Source: Hyphococcus luteus (lineage in GTDB: Bacteria > Pseudomonadota > Alphaproteobacteria > Caulobacterales > Parvularculaceae). From it: a DNA stretch of 64,000 nt. Positions within the stretch are counted from its first letter, which is position 1, and each line of letters opens with the position of its first letter. The stretch is from assembly GCF_002943565.1 (NCBI RefSeq), contig NZ_PJCH01000005.1, positions 992,001 to 1,056,000 on the forward strand, in the 5' to 3' direction. A program made the position numbers and the translations under genes. Below are positions 16,766-26,148 of this stretch, one piece after another. The notes below the pieces were generated by a model. It did no database searches and had not been told where the DNA came from. It was given only the letters and a program-made list of their open reading frames with translations.

Positions 16766-17613
16766 CGTCCGCCGGTCAGCCGCCCGTAAAGCTCCGGGCG
16801 GCGGTCGCGGAAAAAGCCCCAGCTCGCGCGATGCTCGTCCATCTCGTCAAGGTCGACCGTCGCCGCCGCAAAACCTTCTTCCTTGCGCGACATGTCGGCC
16901 AGAAAATCGCCGCCATCGTCGACAATGAAAGACGAGCCGTAAAAGATTTGTCCGTCTTCGTCGCCGATGCGGTTCGCCGCGGCGACCGGAACGACATTGG
17001 AAACCGCGTGGCCGGTCATGGCGCGCCGCCAGCGCTCCCGCGTGTCGAGAGACGGGTTCTCCGGCTCCGATCCGATGGCGGTGGGGTAGAACAGAACTTC
17101 CGCGCCCATGAGCATCATCGCGCGCGCGGCTTCAGGAAACCATTGGTCCCAGCAGACGCCGACGCCGAGGCGTCCGAATTTCGTGTTCCAGACTTTGAAG
17201 CCGGTGTCGCCGGGGCGGAAGTAGAATTTCTCTTCGTAACCGGGCCCGTCGGGAATGTGGCTCTTGCGGTAAAGGCCGAGGAGCTCGCCGTCGGCGTCAA
17301 CGGTGACGAGGCTGTTGTAATATTCCTGCCCGTCGCGCTCGAAGATCGACAACGGCAGCACGACGCCGAGCTCTTTCGCCAGCGGCGCCAGCGCCGTCAC
17401 CACCGGGTGTTCGCGCCAAGGATAAGCAGTCTGGAAATGGCCTGTGTCCTCGGTCTTGCAGAAATAAGGTCCCTGAAAGAGTTCCGGCGGCAAAATCACT
17501 TGCGCGCCGTCTTTCGCTGCGTCGCGCGTCAGTTTTTCGACGGTCGCAATGTTCGCGGCCATGTCGTCGCCGAAGGCGGCTTGCAGGACGGCGAGGCGGA
17601 GCGTGCGGGCCAT
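16762..17613 (-). CDS. aguB: Carbon-nitrogen hydrolase, N-carbamoylputrescine amidase-like
   Basis: A nitrilase-superfamily amidase of 283 residues. The Glu-Lys-Cys triad is visible: E44 in PPELFQ, K117 in YRKSHIPD, C154 in GVCWDQWFPE. PPELFQGPYFCK and AIGSEPENPSLDTRERW resemble AguB, which converts N-carbamoylputrescine to putrescine. The frame stays open for another 260 codons upstream, but that stretch is antisense to the gene at 17752-18411. The ATG at 17613 has a good GGAG site and matches the family N-terminus. No agmatine deiminase is in the window, so the substrate is by similarity. Confidence 0.85.
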   Translation of the reverse strand: MARTLRLAVLQAAFGDDMAANIATVEKLTRDAAKDGAQVILPPELFQGPYFCKTEDTGHFQTAYPWREHPVVTALAPLAKELGVVLPLSIFERDGQEYYNSLVTVDADGELLGLYRKSHIPDGPGYEEKFYFRPGDTGFKVWNTKFGRLGVGVCWDQWFPEAARAMMLMGAEVLFYPTAIGSEPENPSLDTRERWRRAMTGHAVSNVVPVAAANRIGDEDGQIFYGSSFIVDDGGDFLADMSRKEEGFAAATVDLDEMDEHRASWGFFRDRRPELYGRLTGGR

Positions 17614-17751
17614 GGTCTTCTCCTGGGTCGTCTCCTGTTCGGAGCGCTTGACGCGATAGCGAGGCGGCGGTGATGGTGCAACGACGCCGGATATAAAACA
17701 GGCGAGCGTAAATAGGCGGCGGAAATAGGCCTGGGGGCGAGGAAATTCAAT

Positions 17752-18411
17752 ATGGCGGTGCTGGATATCTACTGGTCTTTCCGCAGTCCCTATTCCTATC
17801 TCGCGATTGACCGGCTTTGCCATATCGCCGGGACCTACGACATCGAGACGAAGTTCCGCCCGGTGCGCCCGCTCGCCATGCGCGAGCCCGATTTTTTCGA
17901 GCGCGGGCGAAAGCAGTTCGTGCCATATTTGATGCGCGATTTTCCGCGCGAAGCGGAGCGGCTGGGGCTGCCCTTCGGCCTGCCGCAGCCCGACCCCATC
18001 GACATGGACATGGCCACGGGGCGGGTCGCGGCGGACCAGCCCCTGATGGACCGCCTGATGGCGCTCGGGCTTGCGGCGTGTGAAAAAGGCAAGGGGCTCG
18101 ATTTCGCCAAAGCGGTTTCGGCGCGCGTCTGGACCGGCAAGCCATGGTCGGACGATGCGGCGCTCGACGCGGCGGCGGCGCAGGCGGGGCTCGATCTTGC
18201 GGAACTCGAAGCCTTCGCGCGCGCTCGCAAAGATGAAATCGCTGCAACGATAGAGGCGAATGAAACTGGGCAACTTACGCATCATTGGGGTGTTCCCTTG
18301 ATGGTGCTCGACGGCGAGCCGTTTTTCGGGCAAGACCGGCTCGATTCCCTTGTCTGGCGGCTCGACAAGCTTGGGCTGAAGCGCGTGGACGGCGGAACGC
18401 AATCGGACTAG
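17752..18411 (+). CDS. 2-hydroxychromene-2-carboxylate isomerase-like DsbA family protein
   Basis: A 219-residue thioredoxin-fold protein of the HCCA isomerase/kappa GST group. The N-terminal WSFRSPYSYLA places the catalytic Ser at residue 12 in the SPYS motif instead of a CxxC, and the C-terminal GVPLMVLDGEPFFGQDRLDSL is the family ending. HCCA isomerases use glutathione in naphthalene or aromatic degradation, but many homologues have unknown substrates and no degradation genes are nearby. It is divergent from the nitrilase-family gene across 138 bp. Confidence 0.82.
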   Translation: MAVLDIYWSFRSPYSYLAIDRLCHIAGTYDIETKFRPVRPLAMREPDFFERGRKQFVPYLMRDFPREAERLGLPFGLPQPDPIDMDMATGRVAADQPLMDRLMALGLAACEKGKGLDFAKAVSARVWTGKPWSDDAALDAAAAQAGLDLAELEAFARARKDEIAATIEANETGQLTHHWGVPLMVLDGEPFFGQDRLDSLVWRLDKLGLKRVDGGTQSD

Positions 18412-18439
18412 CCTTTTCAGACCTCAAAGGAGGGGAGCC

Positions 18440-18742
18440 ATGAAAAAGATAAGTCTTGTTTTTGCGGCGCTTGGCGTTGCGGCCTGCGCCACCCTGTCGC
18501 CGCGCGTGCGCATCGAAAACCGTTTCGTCGAACTGGGGCTGTCGGAGAACAAGGCCGAGTGCATGGCGCATGAGCTCGACGAACGGCTCGACCGGGACAA
18601 TATGAAAGCGGTCGCGGATTTTGTCGGCGAATTGAATGCGGCCGGAAGCGCTGGCGGCGTTCTCGATGCGATGCTCGGCATCGACAACGCCCGCGCCGCC
18701 GCCGCCATTGCTGCGTCCGGCGTCGCCTGCGCCTTTGAATAG
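18440..18742 (+). CDS. Small predicted lipoprotein, unknown function
   Basis: A 100-residue protein with a short basic start, a hydrophobic core and a lipobox-like VAAC at Cys16, so it is probably a lipoprotein; an ordinary signal peptide is the alternative. The ribosome site AAAGGAGGGG lies just before the ATG. The mature part has two further Cys (residues about 35 and 97) and an Ala-rich C-terminal half. It lies 28 bp after the isomerase gene, possibly in its operon. No family recognised. Confidence 0.6.
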   Translation: MKKISLVFAALGVAACATLSPRVRIENRFVELGLSENKAECMAHELDERLDRDNMKAVADFVGELNAAGSAGGVLDAMLGIDNARAAAAIAASGVACAFE

Positions 18743-18763
18743 TTATCGGGTCCAAAACGTCTC

Positions 18764-19882
18764 ATGAGGTCATCCGGATTTGTAAGAGACGGCTTTTCCG
18801 CCGTCGGCGAAGCGTTCGAGAAGAATTTCGAAGAAGGGCTCGAGCTCGGCGCTTGTTTCGCCGTGGTCATTGACGGGGAAACGGTCGTCGATATTCGTGG
18901 CGGATTTTCCGACAAGGTGAAAGAAACGCCGTGGACGGAGGATACGCTCGCCTGCATCTATTCCAGCGGCAAGGCGGTGCTGAGTTTTTTAATGGCGCGC
19001 GCCGTCTCGGACGGGCTTCTCGATTATGACGCGCCGGTCGCGCAATACTGGTCGGACTTCGCCGCCGAGGGGAAAGAAGACATTACCGTCGCGCAAATGC
19101 TGTCGCATCAGGCGGGCCTTTGCGGCTTTCCCGAAGAAATGTCGCCCGAGACATGGCTCGACTGGGATGCGATCTGCGCCAAGCTTGCGGTCATGGCGCC
19201 GCTCTGGGAGCCGGGGACGGCGAACGGTTATCACCCGCAGACCGTTGGCTTTATGGCAGGCGAATTGTTGCGCCGGGTGACCGGGAAAAGCGTCGGCCAA
19301 CATATCGAGGGATATGAGGCCTCGGATGGGCTGCAAATTTTTTGTGGCATGCGGGCGGACCAAATGGCGCGCGCCGCCTATATGCCGAAACCGCCGAAGG
19401 CCCCGGACCTCGGGACCATAAACGAGTTCAAGCAGGCAGCTTTTCTGAAGCCCTGGTCGGCGCCGGCGAAAGTCGCCCGCGAAGACTGGATGGCGGCGGA
19501 ACTGCCCGCCTCGAACATGCACGCCGATGCTCGCTCGCTGGCGAAAATCGTTCATCCCTTTGCTAATAGCGGGAATTGGACAGACGGCGACCCGTGTCTT
19601 TCAAGAGAGGCGATAGACGCCGCGCTCGCCGAGCGCATTCGCGGCGACGATCTCGTCCTGCCGTTTCATCTGTCGTGGGCGGCGGGCTTAATGCGCAACA
19701 TCAACCGCCATTTCGGGCCTAATGAAAACGCCTTCGGTCATGCCGGTTTCGGCGGTTCCTGCATTGTCGTCGATCCGGAAAACAATCTCACCGCTGCTTA
19801 TGTGATGAATAAAATGTCGCCTTCTCTCGTGGGCGATCCGCGCGCGGTGCGACTGCTCGATGCGGTCTATACTTGTCTTTGA
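18764..19882 (+). CDS. Serine hydrolase, class C beta-lactamase/esterase family
   Basis: A 372-residue beta-lactamase-fold protein. The nucleophile motif SxxK is S67-S-G-K70 in IYSSGKAVLSFLMARAV, and a C-terminal FGHAGFGGS segment takes the place of the KTG box, as in EstB-like esterases (PF00144). No signal peptide is visible, so it is probably a cytoplasmic esterase and not a resistance lactamase. It follows the small lipoprotein by 21 bp and ends one base before the stop of the convergent secreted protein. Confidence 0.86.
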   Translation: MRSSGFVRDGFSAVGEAFEKNFEEGLELGACFAVVIDGETVVDIRGGFSDKVKETPWTEDTLACIYSSGKAVLSFLMARAVSDGLLDYDAPVAQYWSDFAAEGKEDITVAQMLSHQAGLCGFPEEMSPETWLDWDAICAKLAVMAPLWEPGTANGYHPQTVGFMAGELLRRVTGKSVGQHIEGYEASDGLQIFCGMRADQMARAAYMPKPPKAPDLGTINEFKQAAFLKPWSAPAKVAREDWMAAELPASNMHADARSLAKIVHPFANSGNWTDGDPCLSREAIDAALAERIRGDDLVLPFHLSWAAGLMRNINRHFGPNENAFGHAGFGGSCIVVDPENNLTAAYVMNKMSPSLVGDPRAVRLLDAVYTCL

Positions 19883-20170
19883 TTAAAAATTGAGACGAAT
19901 ATCGAGGCTGACGAAAGCCGGCTGGGGATAGCCCGGCATGACTTTCGCCATGGTCGCGCAATTGTCGAGATGGGCCCGCCTGCGGGCCGTGTCGGCGCGG
20001 GCCCGCCGCGTCACGGCGAGCAGCTCTATATTCCGCTCAGCCAGCGTAAAGCTTGTGACGGGTTTGGGTTCGGCCCGGAAAGACGTTTCATGACGGAGCC
20101 GCTCCCCGGCGGCGGCGGGCGTCGCCCAGAACGCCAGACTTACGGCCAGAATCGTCAGAATAAAGCCCAT
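19883..20170 (-). CDS. Small secreted hypothetical protein
   Basis: A 95-residue protein with a clear Sec signal peptide (MGFILTILAVSLAFW...PAAAG) and a basic mature part. It ends in DIRLNF, suggesting a short C-terminal strand. The ATG at 20170 is preceded by GGAGGGA, a strong ribosome site, and is preferred over an ATG 11 codons upstream. The C-terminus (FVSLDIRLNF) resembles the last strand of an outer-membrane barrel, but the protein is too short for a full barrel. No family recognised. Confidence 0.5.
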   Translation of the reverse strand: MGFILTILAVSLAFWATPAAAGERLRHETSFRAEPKPVTSFTLAERNIELLAVTRRARADTARRRAHLDNCATMAKVMPGYPQPAFVSLDIRLNF

Positions 20171-20282
20171 TTTTTCCCTCCGCATCACCTCATCGTGAGG
20201 CAAGCGTGGCAGGCGCGGATGACCGAAAAATTAGACCGACAGTCGGATTTTATCTCAAAGTCCGACGGGAAACTCGCTTAAA

Positions 20283-21248
20283 TTAAATTGAAAAGCGGCG
20301 CATCAGCCAGTCGAGCATGAGCGCGTTCGCCTCTGTCGGTTTCTCCCACATCATCCAGTGGCCGCAGCCCTCGATGATGTGTTTTTCGAGATTGGGAACG
20401 AGCGTCTCCATGCCCTCGGCGCTTTCCGGCGGCAGGAACATGTCGAGCTCGGCGCCGATCCACAAAGACGGCGCGCCGACGGTTTCATCGCGCCCTTCCA
20501 TGGCGCGCCAGTTGGCGTCGATATTGCGGTAAAGATTGATCCCGCCGTGAAAGCCGCTGCGCGTGTAAGTTTCGACATAAACGTCAAGATCGTCTTGTGA
20601 AATCAGCAAGCCTTGTTCCGGCGCAGGCGCGTCGCGAAATCGTCCGGGCAGGTCGTAAATCTGCGGCGTGAGGTCGGGCCAGCGGTCGCGCGGCGCGGGA
20701 CGGCGAAACATCAACCGGAAAAAGCGCTCGGGATCCGTCTCGAAGAGCCGTTCCGGCGTCTCCGGCTCCTGGAACTGGACGATATAATGCTTCGGGCCGA
20801 AGCGCTGCTCGAAAATGGAGAGCGGGGCGGCCGGCGGGCGCGGGCGAAGAGGCGTGCAAAGGCCGATGATCCCCGCAGTTTTGCCGGGATGAAGCTGGCC
20901 CATGGACCAGACCAGGGCGCCGCCCCAGTCATGACCGCAGAATATGGCCTTCTCGATCTCCAGGACGTCCATCAGGGCGCAGAAATCGCCGGTCATGTGA
21001 AGCGCATCGTAAAGGGCCGGATCTTCCGGCGCGTCGGAACGCCCGAAGCCTTTCAGATCCAAGGCGATGGCGCGAAAGCCGGCCTCGGCGAAGGCGCCGA
21101 TCTGGTTTTTCCAGGCATAGGCGATTTCCGGCCAGCCATGAACGAAGAGAACGGGCGGGCGCTTGCGGCCCGGGTCGCCGTCAGCCTCATAGACGGCAAG
21201 GCTCGCATCGCCAGCCTCGATCAGTGTCGGGTCGGGAAAATCCGTCAT
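20283..21248 (-). CDS. Alpha/beta hydrolase, epoxide hydrolase-like
   Basis: A 321-residue alpha/beta-hydrolase. The oxyanion loop HGWPE starts at residue 37, the nucleophile is Asp107 in GHDWGG (Asp, not Ser, as in epoxide hydrolases and haloalkane dehalogenases), and the catalytic His is in EGCGHWMMWEKP near the C-terminus. It should hydrolyse an epoxide through a covalent Asp ester. The ATG at 21248 was chosen because it gives the shortest conserved N-terminus; an ATG nine codons upstream (21275) is equally open and neither has a strong ribosome site. Confidence 0.86.
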   Translation of the reverse strand: MTDFPDPTLIEAGDASLAVYEADGDPGRKRPPVLFVHGWPEIAYAWKNQIGAFAEAGFRAIALDLKGFGRSDAPEDPALYDALHMTGDFCALMDVLEIEKAIFCGHDWGGALVWSMGQLHPGKTAGIIGLCTPLRPRPPAAPLSIFEQRFGPKHYIVQFQEPETPERLFETDPERFFRLMFRRPAPRDRWPDLTPQIYDLPGRFRDAPAPEQGLLISQDDLDVYVETYTRSGFHGGINLYRNIDANWRAMEGRDETVGAPSLWIGAELDMFLPPESAEGMETLVPNLEKHIIEGCGHWMMWEKPTEANALMLDWLMRRFSI

Positions 21249-21347
21249 GGGTTGAGCTTCGCCGCCGTCCGGCATGCGCGCAAGGAGAATTCACAGCGCC
21301 TCTTGCGCGAAAGCGTTTTGCATGGCGGCGCAATCGGCTAAGCAGGG

Positions 21348-21779
21348 ATGATGAGCAAGAGCGAAAACAAACCCGCGAGAAAGGCCGCGCCGGACGGCTG
21401 GACGCTGCAATCCCACAACGAAACGTTCAGCGGCCATGCGGGCCCGTTTTTCTTCCGGGAGGAGGGCGGCGCGCCCGGCGTCGGCTTCTTCTCCGAACCG
21501 CATCACGCCAATCTCGGCGGCATCGTCCATGGCGGCGCGCTTTTAACGCTCGCCGACATGGCGCTGTGGGATATTTGCCGGCGCGAGGTCGGTCTTTTCA
21601 GAGGCGTCACCGTGACGCTGAATGCGGAATTCGTCGGGGCGGGCCCTGTCGGCGAGTTTATCGAGGCGACCGGCGAAATGGTGAAGGCGGGCCGCAAGCT
21701 GATGTTTGCGCGCGGGACCGTCAGCGCCAAGGGGAATGTTCTTATGAGCTTTTCGGGTACGCTGAAGCGGGTGGGGTAG
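21348..21779 (+). CDS. PaaI-family acyl-CoA thioesterase (hotdog fold)
   Basis: A 143-residue hotdog protein with the PaaI/YdiI signature NLGGIVHGGALLTLADMA, where the HGG loop holds the catalytic region and the Asp follows. It should hydrolyse an acyl-CoA; the acyl group is not predictable. Its last 38 bases overlap the 3' end of the convergent rarD gene, so both stops lie inside the other gene's coding region. Confidence 0.85.
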   Translation: MMSKSENKPARKAAPDGWTLQSHNETFSGHAGPFFFREEGGAPGVGFFSEPHHANLGGIVHGGALLTLADMALWDICRREVGLFRGVTVTLNAEFVGAGPVGEFIEATGEMVKAGRKLMFARGTVSAKGNVLMSFSGTLKRVG

Positions 21780-22698
21780 CCGCGGCCGCGCGCCGCAGCT
21801 TCCGGTTCTCCCGTACGGCGTCGAGGCTGAAGACGGCGAGCGCCGTCCAGATGAGCCCGAAACAGACCGCGTGATACGCTGTAAACTCTTCGCCGTAATA
21901 AAGCCCGAGAATGAACTGACCGGTCGGGCCGATATATTGCAGGAACCCCAGGGTCGAAAAACGCAGCCGTCTCGCCGCGAGCGCAAACAGGACGAGCGGC
22001 ACGACCGTGACGGGCCCCGCGAGGATGAGCAGGACATCCATGCCGATGTCGCCCTGGCCGAAAGCGAGGCCGCTGGTTTTCGAAAACCACACGAGAAACA
22101 AAAGCGCGAAGGGCGACAAGAGCGCGGTCTCGATAAAAAGCCCCGGCATGCCCCCGACATCGAGCATCTTGCGCACATAACCGTATGTCGTGAACGAAAT
22201 CGCGAGCAGCAAAGACACCCACGGAAAAACCCCGGCGCCGAAGGTCAAGACCGAAACGCCGACAGCAGCGAGCGCGACGGCGATGCGCTGCGCGCGGTTC
22301 AGTTTTTCCTTGAGAACGATCACGCCCGCCGCGACGAACATTAAGGGATTGATGTAATAGCCGAGGCTCGCCTGCAGGACGCGCTCATGGGCGACGGCCC
22401 AGACATATAAGAGCCAGTTGGCGGCGATGACGGCGGCGGAAAACCCAAGCAGCAGGACAACGCGCGACGAGGCGAAGGCCCTGAACGTTTCGCGCCATTG
22501 CTTGCGCAAGGTGAGAATGAGCGCGCCGAAAGGCACGGACCACAAAATGCGGTGGCCGACGATTTCTATCGGATCGACGCCGCCAAGCGCTTTCAGATAG
22601 ATCGGCAGCATGCCCCATAGACCATAGGCGAAGACGCCGCAGATGAGGCCGAGCCTCACCGCGCTGTCGCCTGCGTTCTGTCCGTTTGCGCCTGACAT
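21742..22698 (-). CDS. rarD: EamA family transporter RarD
   Basis: A 318-residue membrane protein with ten hydrophobic helices in two EamA repeats. FAYGLWGMLPIYLK, HRILWSVPF, ANWLLYVWAV and ASLGYYINPL are diagnostic of RarD. The substrate of RarD proteins is not firmly established. The C-terminal tail is hydrophilic and Ala-rich. It overlaps the convergent thioesterase gene by 38 bp at the 3' end. Confidence 0.9.
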   Translation of the reverse strand: MSGANGQNAGDSAVRLGLICGVFAYGLWGMLPIYLKALGGVDPIEIVGHRILWSVPFGALILTLRKQWRETFRAFASSRVVLLLGFSAAVIAANWLLYVWAVAHERVLQASLGYYINPLMFVAAGVIVLKEKLNRAQRIAVALAAVGVSVLTFGAGVFPWVSLLLAISFTTYGYVRKMLDVGGMPGLFIETALLSPFALLFLVWFSKTSGLAFGQGDIGMDVLLILAGPVTVVPLVLFALAARRLRFSTLGFLQYIGPTGQFILGLYYGEEFTAYHAVCFGLIWTALAVFSLDAVRENRKLRRAAAATPPASAYPKSS

Positions 22699-22843
22699 AA
22701 AAACTCTGAGCTGTTGCGGATGACGGGGGTAGAGGTCTGCGCCGGCCCTGTCCGCCCGGAACTTGCGATCAGCCTATGCGGCGTCATCCCTTGGCATGCA
22801 AGCCCGCGGCTCAGTATTTATCGTATCAGGCGGGATAGGATTT

Positions 22844-23596
22844 CTATTGGGTGACGCCGTCGGCGCGCAGCTTCCGGACGATGCGGTCGAAAGTCGAACC
22901 GTCGCCATTGGCGCGGTAAAGCGCGGTGATGACGATGCGTCCGTCCTTTGTTTGCGCGGCGGAAATATCCTCATAGACGAAGCCTTCGCCCGCAAGCGGC
23001 TGCGGCGCGCGATAGAATTTCGGATTGTCGTTGAGTTTTGCCAGCTCCTGCTCGAGCGCGCGGCGCACGACGAATTCGAGCGGTAAATATTTCGAGAGGC
23101 CCGTCTGTTCGGAAAGATCGAAAACGCCGAGCCGCGCCTGCAGCTTTCCGTTTTCGATGTAAGGGATGAGCGTGACGTCGACGCTGCCGGTTTCCTGGGC
23201 GAGCCGGGTCGGCGCGCCCTGGCCGCGCAGTCCGCAGGACCAGTATTCGATTTCGAGATAGATGCCGAAGCGGATGGCGCTTTCGGGAAAGCCGATGCGC
23301 GGCGGGCCGGACTTCCAGCGTTCTCCGCATGTATTGCGGCGCGCGGCGATCCAGTTTTTGAGATCGTCTTCGGTCTGCGTCACGAATTCGGTGACGTCGG
23401 TGACGAGCGCCAGTTTTAAATCGCCGCGCCGCGTCGCCGCCCTGTCGGCATGGAACGCGATGTCCGCGATGACCGGCCGTCCGGCGAGATTCACCGTCGT
23501 CGGTTCGTCATAGATTTTCTCGTAGCCTGGCGGCGCCTGAGCAGAAGCGGCGCCGGCAAGGAACAAAGCCGCCAAAAAGATTGCGATGAGGCGCAT
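22844..23596 (-). CDS. Secreted protein of unknown function
   Basis: A 250-residue protein with a Sec signal peptide (MRLIAIFLAALFLAGAASA, cut near 19-20). The mature part has two Cys (in NTCGERW and YWSCGLRG) that could form a disulfide, and mixed alpha/beta composition with no repeats or membrane segments. I do not recognise a family. It lies between asd and rarD on the same strand, with gaps of 57 and 145 bp, so it may have its own promoter. Confidence 0.65.
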   Translation of the reverse strand: MRLIAIFLAALFLAGAASAQAPPGYEKIYDEPTTVNLAGRPVIADIAFHADRAATRRGDLKLALVTDVTEFVTQTEDDLKNWIAARRNTCGERWKSGPPRIGFPESAIRFGIYLEIEYWSCGLRGQGAPTRLAQETGSVDVTLIPYIENGKLQARLGVFDLSEQTGLSKYLPLEFVVRRALEQELAKLNDNPKFYRAPQPLAGEGFVYEDISAAQTKDGRIVITALYRANGDGSTFDRIVRKLRADGVTQ

Positions 23597-23653
23597 GGGC
23601 CGAGCCTAGCAGGACGGGCTTTCGCCCGTCCAGTTCGGCGTTTCGCCTGCAGT

Positions 23654-24679
23654 TCAGGCCGCGTCTTGCACGATGCCGCGATTGAGGAGGAGTTCGGCGA
23701 TCTGCACGGCGTTGAGGGCCGCGCCTTTTCTGAGATTGTCGGAGACGCACCAGAAGGCGAGGCCGTTGTCCACCGTCGGATCGACGCGAATGCGGCTGAT
23801 GAAAGTGGCGAAATCCCCGACGCATTCGACCGGCGTCACATAGCCGCCGTCTTCCCGCTTGTCGACGACGAGAATGCCCGGCGCTTCGCGCAGGATCTCG
23901 CGGGCTTCGTCGTCGGAAAGCGGTTTTTCGAACTCCACATTCACCGCCTCGGCATGACCGACGAAAACCGGCACGCGCACGCAGGTCGCCGTGAGCTTGA
24001 TCTTCTTGTCGAGGATCTTTTTGGTCTCCGCCGTCATCTTCCACTCTTCTTTGGTGAAGCCGTCTTCCATGAAGACGTCGATATGCGGGATGACGTTGAA
24101 GGCGATCTGCTTGGTGAATTTCGACGGGGTCGGCTCGTCATTGACGAAAATGCCTTTCGTCTGATTGAAAAGCTCGTCCATGGCCTCCTTGCCGCCGCCC
24201 GAAGTCGACTGATAGGTCGACACGACCACGCGCTTGATGGTCGCCGCGTCGTGCAAAGGCTTCAGCGCCACGACGAGCTGCGCCGTGGAACAGTTCGGAT
24301 TGGCGATGATGTTTTTCTTGCGCGCGCCGGCGACGGCGTCGGCGTTCACTTCGGGCACGATCAGCGGCACGTCCGGGTCCATGCGGAAATGCGACGAGTT
24401 GTCGATGACGATGGCGCCCGCGGCGGCGGCTTTCGGCGCCCATTCCTTGGCGACCGCGCCGCCCGCGGCGAACAGCGCGATGTCGACTTTCGAGAAATCG
24501 AATTGCTCGAGGTCCTGGCACTTCAACGTTCGCTCGCCATAGGAAACCTCGCGGCCAACAGACTGGCGCGAAGCGAGGGCGAAGACTTCCTTCGCCGGAA
24601 ACAGGCGTTCTTCGAGAATGGCCAGCATTTCCTGGCCGACATTGCCGGTGGCGCCGACAACCGCGACGTTGACTTCCAT
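23654..24679 (-). CDS. asd: Aspartate-semialdehyde dehydrogenase
   Basis: Asd reduces aspartyl phosphate to aspartate semialdehyde, the branch point to diaminopimelate, lysine, threonine and methionine. At 341 residues it has the expected length. The NADP loop GATGNVGQEML starts at residue 9, the catalytic thiol is C130 in ANPNCSTAQL, and RVPVFVGHAEAVNVEF holds the active-site His. It is divergent from the MgtC-like gene across 200 bp. Confidence 0.95.
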   Translation of the reverse strand: MEVNVAVVGATGNVGQEMLAILEERLFPAKEVFALASRQSVGREVSYGERTLKCQDLEQFDFSKVDIALFAAGGAVAKEWAPKAAAAGAIVIDNSSHFRMDPDVPLIVPEVNADAVAGARKKNIIANPNCSTAQLVVALKPLHDAATIKRVVVSTYQSTSGGGKEAMDELFNQTKGIFVNDEPTPSKFTKQIAFNVIPHIDVFMEDGFTKEEWKMTAETKKILDKKIKLTATCVRVPVFVGHAEAVNVEFEKPLSDDEAREILREAPGILVVDKREDGGYVTPVECVGDFATFISRIRVDPTVDNGLAFWCVSDNLRKGAALNAVQIAELLLNRGIVQDAA

Positions 24680-24879
24680 TAGAGGTGCTCCAGTTAACGG
24701 GGCGCGAAAAACGATGTTGAGGCGATGATGTCAACCCGTCCGAAGGTCCCGGCCTTTGAGGTGGGTCATTTAAGGCTCGTGGGCTTTTGCGCGGTCCCGG
24801 CCGGGATTTCCAGCGAAAAAATATCGCTGCGGGATCAGTCAGGTTATATTGCGTGTTCCTTGCCCTCAAAGGAGCCGTC

Positions 24880-26148
24880 ATGCCCGACCTCGCCGCCGAC
24901 ATTTCATTGAGCGATCTCATTCATCTCGCGGTTGCGCTGGCCATCGGTTTTCTCATCGGTTTCGAGCGCGAGCACGCCCATCGCATAGAGGCGCGCGAGC
25001 GCAGCTTCGCCGGCGCCCGGACCTTTTCCCTGACTGCGCTCTCGGGCGCTCTTGCCGGGCTGCTTGACGGCAGCCTGCTCCTGCCTTCGGTCCTTCTTGC
25101 GTCGATCGCCGTCCTGACCGCCGTGGCTTATTGGGCGATGGCGCGGGAAAAACCGGGCGCCGGGGGAACCACGGAAATCGCTCTTTTCGTAACCTTTCTT
25201 CTCGGCCTGGCGGCGACGCGCGAGCTTGTTGTCGAGGCGGCGATCGGCGGGGTGGCGACAGCGATCATCCTCAGCATGAAGGCGCGCGTTCAGCGCGTGG
25301 CGTCGGCGCTCAGCGAGGGGGAATTGCACGCGGCTCTGCGTCTGCTGGCGATTTCGGTCATCATTTTGCCGATTCTGCCGGATCAGGATTTCGGCCCTTA
25401 CGGCGCTCTCAATCCGCGCACGATCTGGCTGATGGTGGTGTTCATCAGCGGCCTGTCTTTCCTCGGCTATTGGCTCATCAAGTTTCTTGGCGAAGGCCGG
25501 GGCGTTCTTCTGACGGGGCTCGCCGGGGGCCTCGCTTCGTCCACGGCGACGACGCTTTCCTTGTCGCGTTTCGCCAAGGAAGGGGCGGAGGGGCGCGCTG
25601 TGGCGGCGGGAATCATTGCCGCGAATGTGATGATGCTGATTCGCGTCGGCGTGCTGACGGCGGCGATTTCGAGGGCCGTGCTGGCGACGTTGTGGCCTGC
25701 GCTTCTCGCCGGGGCTGCGGTCGGCGCGGCTGCGGCGCTTTATCTCTGGCGCGGCCGGAACGCATCGAGGGAAGCTGAGACGCCGCTCGAGATCGGCAAC
25801 CCCATGGAGATCCGTCCGGCGCTTGTTTTCGCCGCGCTCCTCGCCGTCATCTCCCTCGCCGCGGGGTTCAGCGCCGATGAGTTCGGCAATGCGGGGCTGG
25901 TCGTTGTGGCGCTCATTTCAGGGCTGGCCGATGTGGACGCGCTCACCCTGACCGCCGGACGGCAGGCCGCGTCCGGGGCTGTCGGCGTTGATCCGGCGGC
26001 GCTTGCGGTAATGGCGGCGGTCGCCTCGAACATTGTCGTCAAAGGCGGCATGGCCTGGGCCATTGGCGGGGCGCGCGCGGGAACCCCCGTCGCGATGGCC
26101 CTTGCGGCGATCATCGCGGCCGGCGGGGTTGTTCTTTTCGTTTTCTAA
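24880..26148 (+). CDS. MgtC/SapB family membrane protein with DUF4010 domain
   Basis: A 422-residue membrane protein. The N-terminal third is MgtC-like, with LAVALAIGFLIGFEREHAHR and the ARTFSLTALSGALAG segment; the rest is a DUF4010 domain with many helices. The function of such fusions is not established. The ATG at 24880 has AAAGGAG six bases upstream and is preferred to earlier in-frame starts from 24787, which fall in non-coding-looking sequence. Its TAA stop directly abuts the left end of a MITE-like element, with the element's first base at 26149. Confidence 0.82.
   Translation: MPDLAADISLSDLIHLAVALAIGFLIGFEREHAHRIEARERSFAGARTFSLTALSGALAGLLDGSLLLPSVLLASIAVLTAVAYWAMAREKPGAGGTTEIALFVTFLLGLAATRELVVEAAIGGVATAIILSMKARVQRVASALSEGELHAALRLLAISVIILPILPDQDFGPYGALNPRTIWLMVVFISGLSFLGYWLIKFLGEGRGVLLTGLAGGLASSTATTLSLSRFAKEGAEGRAVAAGIIAANVMMLIRVGVLTAAISRAVLATLWPALLAGAAVGAAAALYLWRGRNASREAETPLEIGNPMEIRPALVFAALLAVISLAAGFSADEFGNAGLVVVALISGLADVDALTLTAGRQAASGAVGVDPAALAVMAAVASNIVVKGGMAWAIGGARAGTPVAMALAAIIAAGGVVLFVF

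Noticed and set aside
17614-18402. N-terminal extension of the nitrilase-family gene
   Set aside because: The extra 263 codons are antisense to the isomerase gene at 17752-18411 and the amidase family starts at 17613.
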